From Pseudomonadota bacterium (GTDB lineage: Bacteria > Myxococcota_A > UBA796 > UBA9615): a stretch of DNA of 64,000 nucleotides. Below are positions 42,742-50,115 of the stretch, piece after piece (position 1 is the first letter of the stretch; each line of letters begins with the position of its first letter). Position numbers and translations under genes: made by a program. The notes beneath the pieces were generated by a model that searched no databases, was not told where the DNA came from, and was given only the letters and a program-made list of their open reading frames with translations. The stretch is taken from positions 184,362 to 248,361 of the forward strand of contig JAAESI010000010.1 in the NCBI GenBank assembly GCA_024229515.1, given 5' to 3'.

Positions 42742-43604
42742 AGCTTCGCCAGGGTCACCGAGCCGACCGTCTGCAGGTCGAGGTCGAGGTCGACCGTCAC
42801 GGCGTGCCGGCTCACGGTGCCGAGGAAGTCGATGTCCACGGTCACGTCCACCGCCTGGTAGGGCGTCGCCCCCAGGAGCGGCAGCTCCGCCGTGCCCTGC
42901 AGTTCCATGCGCGCCTCGGTGAACGTTCCGTCGGTGATCTCCGACGGCACGATGACGATGGCGAACTGGATGGTCCCGTACTCGATCCCGTCCCGCTCCG
43001 TGACCGCCGTCAGCGTGCCCGTGGCCGATGAGGCGGCCTCGTCGAGGACGAACCGGTCCTTGCCCAGCCGCTCGACGATCCGATCCATGCCCAGCGGCCA
43101 CGTGTCACCGACCGAGACGGCGGACTCCGGCAGCAGGATCTCGAGGGGCTCCCCGTCGTCGCCCTGGTCGCCGAACTGCTGCTCGAGGAACCGGCGCGGC
43201 TTGCGCTTGACCCGCTTGCCCTCGTCGGTGCGGAAGGTGCGGTCGTCGCCCAGACCGGCGGCCTGGAAGGCGGCTCCGGCGAGGTCCAGTTGGGTCTCTT
43301 CGCCATCCTCGGACAACGACGCGGCGTCGAACCGGAGCTCCAGCTCGCTGGGTCGCCCCTCCTCCACCGCCGCGACCCGCACCGCGCAGGCGTACGAGGT
43401 GTCGCGCACGCTGTCGGTGTTGCGCACCGTGAGGCCGCCGAGCTTGGCCCGGGTGTGGCCGCTGGTCCGCCAGTTCGCCTGCTCCATCCAGTCCCAGCCG
43501 ACGGCCGCCTCGGCCCGCTCGCCGAACTGCACCCCCGCGGGCACGTTGGCGGCGAGGAGCAGCGCTCCGGTGAGGGCGGCGGTCAGGACGAAGAAGCGAC
43601 GCAT
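42738..43604 (-). CDS. Exported protein of unknown function
   Basis: A 288-residue protein from ATG 43604 with a signal peptide (FFVLTAALTGALLLAANVPAG). The mature part is beta-rich without catalytic motifs (LTVRNTDSVRDTSYACAVRVAAVEEG, SVGDTWPLGMDRIVERLGKDRF, GTLTAVTERDGIEYGTIQFAIVIV, YQAVDVTVDIDFLGTVSRHAVTVDLDLDLQTV). Several segments alternate as in LolA-like or lipid-binding barrels, and 'SVGDTWPL' type phrases occur in myxobacterial exported proteins of unknown role. The family is not recognised. Confidence 0.68.
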   Translation of the reverse strand: MRRFFVLTAALTGALLLAANVPAGVQFGERAEAAVGWDWMEQANWRTSGHTRAKLGGLTVRNTDSVRDTSYACAVRVAAVEEGRPSELELRFDAASLSEDGEETQLDLAGAAFQAAGLGDDRTFRTDEGKRVKRKPRRFLEQQFGDQGDDGEPLEILLPESAVSVGDTWPLGMDRIVERLGKDRFVLDEAASSATGTLTAVTERDGIEYGTIQFAIVIVPSEITDGTFTEARMELQGTAELPLLGATPYQAVDVTVDIDFLGTVSRHAVTVDLDLDLQTVGSVTLAKL

Positions 43605-43660
43605 CGCGCAAAACCTAGATCGTCGGGCGGGCACTTGCACCGGGAATCCGCGTGCCCGCG

Positions 43661-45874
43661 CTACTGCTCGGCTCCCGCGACGGTGACGCCCGCGCCATCG
43701 CCATCCTCCACGCGCGCGATGCCGTCGATGCTGAGGGACGTACCCCGCACGATCAGGGCCGCGTCGCCGTCGGTCTCCCACAGCGCCACTTCGGCGTCCG
43801 TCGTCACGACCGTGCCGTCCTCCAGGACCAGCTCGGCGGCCGCGTCGGGGGTGCGCTGCACCGCCATCCAGGAGGCCCCGTCGACCTCGATCGACCAGCC
43901 CGCGACCTCGTCGCCGAGGTCCAGCGCTTCGACCGTGGCGGGCGCTTCGGGGCCCCCCACCCGGTAGGGAGCGATCACGCTGAGGAAGTCCGGTTCCACC
44001 GCCTCGACCACGCCGTCGATCGCCTCGTGATGACGCACCTGCCGGTCGTGCTCGAACTGGTGCACGTACGGCGGCTGGTTCTCGACAAAGGGCGGCTGCA
44101 CCACCGTCATCCCCGCCGCGGTGCTCGCCACCCAGACGTCCACGCCGGCCAGCGGCCGCTCCCACCGCGCGCCGTGCTCGCCCAACGCGAAGGTCCCGCC
44201 CGCGGTGCGGCCCGCGTAGCCCGACATCCGCCATGCGTGCTCGCGGGGGGTGTCCGTGTCCGTGGCGATCCGGTCCGCGACGAGGAACCAGCGCCCGTCC
44301 ACGAACACCACGGACCGCTCGATGCGGCTGTCCTGGTACTCCTGGTGCGCCTCGACGTACTCCAGGCGGCCGCCTACCAGCGGGTGCTCCAGCCAGGCGT
44401 CCACGTCCCCGAAGTTGTTCAGCAACCCCTTGTTCGGCGCCGCGAGGCCGTCGATGAGCACCAGGTTGTGGGCCGGCGAGTGGGCTGTCCGCGCGTTGTC
44501 GAGTTCGTTGGGCTTGTAGTAGCCGGGGTCCAGCAGCAGGTACTCGCCGTACGCCGCCACCGACAGCGACGTGCTGTCGACGTGGTCGTGCAGCGTCTTG
44601 CGCGCCGATCCCGCCTCGGCGATGAGCAGCCCCCAGACCGCGTCCTCGTCCCAACTGGAGCGGAAGACCGCGTCTCCGGCGTCCGTCATCACGCGCGTGG
44701 TCCAGTCGGGGGGACCGTCCTCGGGGGACAGGGACGGCCAGACGAGGTGGTGAGGCACCAGGTCGGCGCCGTGCGTGACCTCCAGGGCCTCGTCGCGGTT
44801 GACCTGCCAATCCCAGGCGAACATGCCGTCCGCCCCGAAGCCGGTCAGCAGCGCCTGCCCGTTGGGGCCGTTGAAGTAGGCGTCTCCCTTGGGCGGCCGC
44901 GGGCCCCAGGGCAGGCGCAGGGCGAAGCTCCACTCCATGGTCCGGACGAACGCCGGATCGCGCATCGGGGTCATGTACGTGAAGGGCTCGCCGTCGACGC
45001 AGCCGTGATCGGTCCAGGGGTCGTTGTCGTTGCGGTTGATGCAGTCGCGGCTGAGGCCCGTCACCTCCCCACCGAGGTTCTCGATCGCGATGCCCACGGC
45101 GGCGGCGGGCCCCCACGCAAACCCGAAGTAGAACGGCCCCTCACTCACGCCCCCGTCGGGCTGCACGTAGTGCCCCGTCGGCCCCCACAGGTAGTCCAGC
45201 TCGGACAGGCTCCAGTCGGCCCACTCCTGCGACAGCGGGAAGTCGGGGAACGCCAGCGCGACGTACGCGATCGCCGAGGCGGTCCGGATCGGGTGGTTGT
45301 TCTGGGCGGGGGTGAGCACGAGGTTGCGCATCAGGTCCGTGAGCACGAACTCATCGAAGAACTCACGGGTGATCGAGGTCAGCGCCTGCTCCGCCGCGGC
45401 CGACTCCTCATCAGTGAGGAACCCACCCCCCAGCAGCAGGTCCCAGGCCGCCGTGCAGCACATCAGCGTGTGGGGCATGCGGATGTTGATGTCCCAGGTC
45501 TGGTGGGTGCTGTAGTCGGTGGGCAGGGCCAGGAGCAGCTCGCGGGCGCGGTCGGCCCGGGCGGCGTCGTCGTGCAGCCAGGCCAGGAATGCCGCCTCTT
45601 GCGCGGTCTCGCAGTTCTGGCCGTTGGCGCGGTGATCCCAGATGTCGGGATCGTCAGCCTCGCGGGTCGGCCGGTCCGCCCGCTCGACGAGCTTGCTGTA
45701 GACCGTCGCGTAGGGCTCGACCTCCAGCCGCTCGAGGATGCCGGCCTTGTGCTCCGGCAGGGCGATGAGGAAGGGATGCACGGGCACAGCGGGGGGCTCC
45801 GGCTCCGGTTCGGGGCTCGGGCAGCCCAGGGCGGCAGCCAGCACCAGCATCGGGAGGAGGAAACGGGCGGTCAT
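43661..45874 (-). CDS. Heparinase II/III-like polysaccharide lyase, lipoprotein
   Basis: A 737-residue protein from ATG 45874; its start overlaps the stop of the GH105-like gene (ATGA). Signal and lipobox: LLPMLVLAAALGCPS, then an (EP)n spacer. An alpha/alpha-toroid region (WDHRANGQNC...AFLAWLHDD, TYSTHQTWDINIRMPHTLMCC, NNHPIRTASAIAYVALAF, GGVSEGPFYFGFAWG) with conserved Asn, His and Tyr is followed by a heparinase-type beta domain (HDHVDSTSLSVAAYGEYLLLDPGYY, SPAHNLVLIDGLAAP, RSVVFVDGRWFLVADRI). The HDH-D-S and HN segments match the PL8/12/15/17/21-type fold. It would cleave a uronic-acid polysaccharide by beta-elimination at the cell surface. The exact PL family is not certain. Confidence 0.8.
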   Translation of the reverse strand: MTARFLLPMLVLAAALGCPSPEPEPEPPAVPVHPFLIALPEHKAGILERLEVEPYATVYSKLVERADRPTREADDPDIWDHRANGQNCETAQEAAFLAWLHDDAARADRARELLLALPTDYSTHQTWDINIRMPHTLMCCTAAWDLLLGGGFLTDEESAAAEQALTSITREFFDEFVLTDLMRNLVLTPAQNNHPIRTASAIAYVALAFPDFPLSQEWADWSLSELDYLWGPTGHYVQPDGGVSEGPFYFGFAWGPAAAVGIAIENLGGEVTGLSRDCINRNDNDPWTDHGCVDGEPFTYMTPMRDPAFVRTMEWSFALRLPWGPRPPKGDAYFNGPNGQALLTGFGADGMFAWDWQVNRDEALEVTHGADLVPHHLVWPSLSPEDGPPDWTTRVMTDAGDAVFRSSWDEDAVWGLLIAEAGSARKTLHDHVDSTSLSVAAYGEYLLLDPGYYKPNELDNARTAHSPAHNLVLIDGLAAPNKGLLNNFGDVDAWLEHPLVGGRLEYVEAHQEYQDSRIERSVVFVDGRWFLVADRIATDTDTPREHAWRMSGYAGRTAGGTFALGEHGARWERPLAGVDVWVASTAAGMTVVQPPFVENQPPYVHQFEHDRQVRHHEAIDGVVEAVEPDFLSVIAPYRVGGPEAPATVEALDLGDEVAGWSIEVDGASWMAVQRTPDAAAELVLEDGTVVTTDAEVALWETDGDAALIVRGTSLSIDGIARVEDGDGAGVTVAGAEQ

Positions 45875-47001
45875 TGCGGACGCTCCCGACCGTGCACGTC
45901 GCTCAGCAGCATCAGGGCGGCGCCGATTCCGGTCATCTGGTCGGGGAACTGATCGACCGAGACGTAGTACTCGTAGTCCCCCGGGTTGGTCGGCAAGGAG
46001 GTGCCGATGAGCTGCGCGGCGCCGGTCTCCGAGGTCACGATCTGGGCCTCCACGGCGTCCACCGCGGCGGCGATGGCGGCCTCGTCTCCGCCCAACTGCA
46101 GCAGCGCGAACGCGATCAACGCCGTGGCGGAGGTCTCCCGGTAGTTGCGGTAGTCGTCCCCCTGGGGGCTGTTCAGGACCGTGCGCCACATCCCCTCGTC
46201 CTGGACGGCGGCGATGGCGGCGGCGTGCTCGGCGGCCCGGGCCAACGGCTCGGTCAGCGACGGGTGATCGGCACCCGCGAGCCGCACCGCTTCGCCCGCG
46301 GAGACGAGCACCCAGGCGTTGCCGCGGGCCCAGTAGGTGTCCTCGGGCGGGATGTTGACCTCGTCATCGAGGTCCCAGGCGTGGCGGTAGAGGTGGTCGG
46401 CGGGGTCGCGGCAGTGCTCGACGAACGCGAGGTACTGCACCGCCCAGGCGTCCAGGAAGGCGTCGTCGCCGGTCTCGGCGTACCGCTGCAGGAGGTACAC
46501 GCCGACCATGAACAGCGTGTCGACCCAGACCTGGGGGTTGCCCCCCAACAGCGGGTGGTCGGGCCCCCAGTGCACGACCGCGCCGGCGTCGGACCGGGGC
46601 ACGGTCGCGAGGTAGGCATCGGCGGAGGCGGCGATGGCGGCGTAGTCCGCGGCGGAGTCCTCGGCCATCGCCGCGGCGGCGAGGATCGAGGGCGACAGCG
46701 AGTCGGACGATACGAACGACGGCGGGTCCTCGGGATCGTCCCAACGCTCCGCCATGCCCGCATCCAGCCAGTCCCGGTAGAAGCCCTGCCAGCGCTCGTC
46801 GCCGGTGGCGGAGTAGAGCCGATGGAAGCCGTAGGCGAGCACGGTCTGCTGCCAGTCGAAGGCGAGATCGGCGCCGACCCAGCGGTCCTCCGCAGTCTCG
46901 GCGAGGGCGAGGGCCGACGGGAGCGTGTCGTACAGCACCGGGTCGGGTTCGGGCGTGCACGCGGTCAAGGCCGCAAGGCACAGCAAGGAGGGGAGACGCA
47001 T
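45871..47001 (-). CDS. GH105-like unsaturated glucuronyl/galacturonyl hydrolase, lipoprotein
   Basis: A 376-residue protein. Lipobox LLCLAALTACTPE. Alpha/alpha-barrel motifs: WQQTVLAYGFHRLYSATGDERW, NPQVWVDTLFMVGVYLLQRYAETGDDAF (the WVDTLFM block with its catalytic Asp is typical of GH105/GH88), DEVNIPPEDTYWARGNAWVLVSAGEAV (the ARGNAW block), MWRTVLN and RNYRETSATALIAFALL (the ETSATA block). Such enzymes hydrate the unsaturated uronyl ends that polysaccharide lyases leave. The coupled lyase downstream provides exactly that substrate, so the two genes form a compact degradation unit. Confidence 0.88.
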   Translation of the reverse strand: MRLPSLLCLAALTACTPEPDPVLYDTLPSALALAETAEDRWVGADLAFDWQQTVLAYGFHRLYSATGDERWQGFYRDWLDAGMAERWDDPEDPPSFVSSDSLSPSILAAAAMAEDSAADYAAIAASADAYLATVPRSDAGAVVHWGPDHPLLGGNPQVWVDTLFMVGVYLLQRYAETGDDAFLDAWAVQYLAFVEHCRDPADHLYRHAWDLDDEVNIPPEDTYWARGNAWVLVSAGEAVRLAGADHPSLTEPLARAAEHAAAIAAVQDEGMWRTVLNSPQGDDYRNYRETSATALIAFALLQLGGDEAAIAAAVDAVEAQIVTSETGAAQLIGTSLPTNPGDYEYYVSVDQFPDQMTGIGAALMLLSDVHGRERPQ

Positions 47002-47044
47002 CGCGTTGTTCTACCCGAGCCAGAGGCGGCTCCGGCGAGCGTTG

Positions 47045-48085
47045 TCAGCCCAGGAGCTCGTCCACGGTGCGGTCGAAGCCGACGAACACCGGCTCGGGCA
47101 CGAGCGTGATGCCGTACGCCTCCCGCACCCCCGCCCGGATGGTCGCGGCCAGGGCGACCAGATCGGCGGTGGGGCCGCCCCGGCCGATGAGGGCGAGCAC
47201 GTGGTTGGCCGAGATCCCGGCGCCGCCGTGGACCTCGCCCTTGGCGAAGCCGGCGTGGTCGATGAGCCAGGCGGCGCTGAGCTTGACCCGGCCGTCGTCG
47301 GTCGGCCACCGCGGCATGTCGACGTCGGCCAACGTGCCGGGGGCGACGAGGGGGTTGGTGAAGAAGCTGCCGGCGCTGCGGGAGTTGGGATCGACCGGAT
47401 CCAGGACCATCGACTTGCCCGCCCGGATCCGCAGCACGTGCTCCCGCACCGACGCCAGCGTCGGGGCCTCGCCGACCGCTTTGGCGAGCTCGGGGTACCG
47501 CAGCGTGGGCGCCCCTCCGATCGTCAGCGCGAACCGCACCGCGGTGATGACGTACCGGTCGCGCCACGCCCCCTTGAACTTGCTGTCCCGGTACGCGAAG
47601 CCGCACTCGGACGCGGGGATCAGGGTCCCCTCCCCCGTCGCGCGCTCCACCGCCTCGACCGCTTCGATGGTCTGAACCACCTCCTGGCCGTAGGCGCCGA
47701 CGTTCTGGATGGGGGCCGCGCCGACGCGCCCGGGGATGCCGCTGAGGCACTCCAGCCCCGCCAGCCCCGCCCCCACCGTGCGCGCCACGAGCGCATCCCA
47801 GCCGAGCCCCGCACCCACCCGCAGGTGGGCCACGTCGCCCCGATCGGTGCGCTCGATGGTCGCGTCGGTGTACCGGATGACGAGGCCGTCCCAGCCGGCA
47901 TCGGACACCACCAGGTTGCTGCCCCCGCCGAGCACCAGCACCGGCCAGTCTCGCTCCCGGGCCAACGCCAGGGCGACCCGAAGTTGGTCGGGGTCGGACG
48001 CCTCCGTCATCGCCGCGGCGGGCCCGCCCAGGTGCAGCGTGGTCCAGCCGCGCAGGTCCACGCCCTCGGTCAGCGCGACGGTCAC
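47045..48085 (-). CDS. murB: UDP-N-acetylenolpyruvoylglucosamine reductase MurB
   Basis: A 346-residue protein from GTG 48085, overlapping the stop of the upstream membrane-protein gene (GTGA). FAD-binding motifs LVLGGGSNLVVSDAGWDGLVI, GLECLSGIPGRVGAAPIQNVGAYGQE and the catalytic region RSAGSFFTNP (Ser general acid) and GISANHVLALI with a C-terminal Glu (VPEPVFVGF). It reduces UDP-GlcNAc-enolpyruvate with NADPH in peptidoglycan synthesis. The length (about 345) and the Tyr/loop segments match the type I (E. coli-like) enzymes. It is an unusual place for murB, away from the dcw cluster. Confidence 0.93.
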   Translation of the reverse strand: MTVALTEGVDLRGWTTLHLGGPAAAMTEASDPDQLRVALALARERDWPVLVLGGGSNLVVSDAGWDGLVIRYTDATIERTDRGDVAHLRVGAGLGWDALVARTVGAGLAGLECLSGIPGRVGAAPIQNVGAYGQEVVQTIEAVEAVERATGEGTLIPASECGFAYRDSKFKGAWRDRYVITAVRFALTIGGAPTLRYPELAKAVGEAPTLASVREHVLRIRAGKSMVLDPVDPNSRSAGSFFTNPLVAPGTLADVDMPRWPTDDGRVKLSAAWLIDHAGFAKGEVHGGAGISANHVLALIGRGGPTADLVALAATIRAGVREAYGITLVPEPVFVGFDRTVDELLG

Positions 48086-49247
48086 GGATCCCGAATCTCG
48101 ACCATCGAGGGGGCCGGGTGGTTGTGCTTCCAGGCCTCCCACAGCAGGACGGCCTCCCACATCATCACGATGATGTAGGTCCCCGAGCAGTACAGGAACA
48201 GCTGCTCGATCGGCTGGTCCCACCACGCCGAGAGGGTGACTCCGAGCATCACGCTGTCCCGAAACGCCCACCACCCGAACGGCAGCGCGAGCGTGATCTC
48301 GTAGACCACCGACAGCAGCCCCATGTAGACCGCGGTCAACCCGAAGGCGCGCCAGTTGAGGTGGTCGTAGACCTGCCCCAGGAGCAGGTAGGAGGCGATG
48401 CCGGAGCTGAACAGCAGGTACATCATGTAGACCGGCGTGCCGTCGATCCGGTCGAACTGGCCGAAGATGCCGGTGACGACCCCAGGCCGATCAGCACACC
48501 CCCGAACATGCGCCCCACCTTGTGGTGGCGTGAGTCCAGGACGAAGAGCTTGAGCGAGGGCCAGAACTTGTCCGGCTTGGTGGGGTGATCCTTGATGAAC
48601 CAGTCGCCGTGCCAGCACGGCACCACCGTGCCGCCGCGCACCAGGTTGCCGACGTGGCGGGCGCTCCAGTCGGGCACGTAGTCCTCGTTGGTCTGGCGCA
48701 TGAACGACAGCGTGAGCCACGCGTAGACGACCATCGCGAGCGCCGCGGCGACCACGTAGAAGACGAGGTCCTCCCACGGCATCTGCATCCACGTGCGGGT
48801 CGTCCAGTCGAACATCGGGATCGTCACGCCGCCCCACGAGGCGTCCAGGTTCGGGAACGTGAAGCAGGTGGCGCCGAGGAAGAAGACGTCCACGACGATC
48901 GAGATGACCGTCAGGACCCCCAGGCCTCGGTAGAGCACGCCCCGCCAGGGGCGAAACTCCTCGTCGAAGGTCGCCCACACCAACCCCAGCGTGGCCGGGA
49001 TCAGGAACAGCAGCGTGCTCATGGCAAAGGCGGCGGGGGAGACCTTCACGCCGGCTTCCCGCAGCCCCTCCCAGTCGCGGGGACCGTCGGGGGTGGTGCA
49101 GGTGATGCACGGGGTGTGCTCGACGAAGCCGACCACCAGCAGCACGACGAAGCCGGTGAAGCCGGTGAGCAGGAGCACGGTCGCCAAGGGGCGGAACCCC
49201 GACAGAGGGGCGCGCCCCGCCTCGGGGGGCGTGCGGTGCAGCGTCAT
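48082..49247 (-). pseudogene. Lycopene-cyclase-like multi-pass membrane protein, frameshifted
   Basis: The first frame (ATG 49247 to about 48,483) and second frame (to 48082) join if one base is added to the C4 run at 48480-48483, giving about 388 residues and seven or eight membrane helices. Two segments look like the conserved acidic motif of CrtYcd/carotenoid cyclases: MPWEDLVFYVVAAALAMVVY and WWDQPIEQLFLYCSGTYIIVMMWE (P-x-E-x2-F with aromatic flank), once in each half, as in two-domain lycopene cyclases. I cannot confirm this by alignment; an AveC-like membrane cyclase is an alternative. It is coupled to murB. Broken or a sequencing error. Confidence 0.5.
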
Positions 49248-49251
49248 GCGG

Positions 49252-50115
49252 TCAGGAGCCCTTCGGCGCGCGCGGCACGCCCGGCGTGATGGGCCCGAAC
49301 CTCACCGAGGCGCGGAGATCGACGCGGGCGGCGGCCCGCTCCCGCCCCAGCAGGGGGACGGTGGCGCCCACGGAGAAGCCGAAGCGCTTGTTGTCGCTGA
49401 AGCGCAGGGCCAGGGCGGCGGCGAAGACATCCACCGGGGCGGTGTGACCGAACCCGGCGTGCAGGTCGATGGCGACGGCGAACTGCGGCGCGGGGGCGAG
49501 CTCGGCGCCGGCAGTGACCACGGCGCCGACCCGCGGCTGGCCCGGCCCCTTGCCCACCGCGAAGCTGTGCAGCAGCCCCGCCTGGCCGTGGAAGTGGACC
49601 CGCTTGTGGGCCATGAACCGCGCCGCGAGCCCCAGGTCGATGCCGAACGGGGCGACGTTGCGGTACAGCGGCACCGCGGTGGGGAGCACGACCTTGCCGT
49701 TGACCCCGAGGGAGACGCGCTTGACGTCGACGAAGCGGTAGCCGGCGCCAACGGTGAGGTGGCCGATGCCGATCGCGCTGCTGCTCAGCGGCGTGATCAG
49801 CGAGTCGTAGCGGAACGCCTCCCAGGAGCCGAAGAGCTCGCCGCGCGGACCCCAGGCCCAGGAGCCGTCGATGCGGATCGCGGCGGCGAGGCGGCCGTAG
49901 AAGTTGGGGAGGTCGACCAGCAGCAGGCCGCCGCCGTCCAGGGCGATCTCGCTGCGGCCGCAGACCCGGTGAGCGGCGCCGAGTTCGCCCTCGAGCAGAC
50001 CGGCGCGCACCGGCCCGGTGGGCAGGCCCCAGGTGGATTCGTCGCACGCACCGTCCGCGAGGGCGGCGGTGGGCAGGAGCGCGACGGCGAGCAGGAGCAG
50101 GAGCAGGCGGCGCAT
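49252..50115 (-). CDS. Exported outer-membrane-barrel-like protein
   Basis: A 287-residue protein with a signal peptide (RLLLLLLAVALLPTAALAD). The mature protein is Gly- and aromatic-alternating (AIGIGHLTVGAGYRFVDVKRVSLGVNGKVVL, FGIDLGLAARFMAHKRVHFHGQAGLLHSF, VFAAALALRFSDNKRFGFSVGATVPLLG), the pattern of an outer-membrane beta-barrel with about ten strands. The function is unknown; it resembles the many uncharacterised barrel proteins of myxobacteria. Its ATG overlaps the stop of the PHP lipoprotein gene (TGATG), so the two are probably co-expressed. Confidence 0.75.
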   Translation of the reverse strand: MRRLLLLLLAVALLPTAALADGACDESTWGLPTGPVRAGLLEGELGAAHRVCGRSEIALDGGGLLLVDLPNFYGRLAAAIRIDGSWAWGPRGELFGSWEAFRYDSLITPLSSSAIGIGHLTVGAGYRFVDVKRVSLGVNGKVVLPTAVPLYRNVAPFGIDLGLAARFMAHKRVHFHGQAGLLHSFAVGKGPGQPRVGAVVTAGAELAPAPQFAVAIDLHAGFGHTAPVDVFAAALALRFSDNKRFGFSVGATVPLLGRERAAARVDLRASVRFGPITPGVPRAPKGS

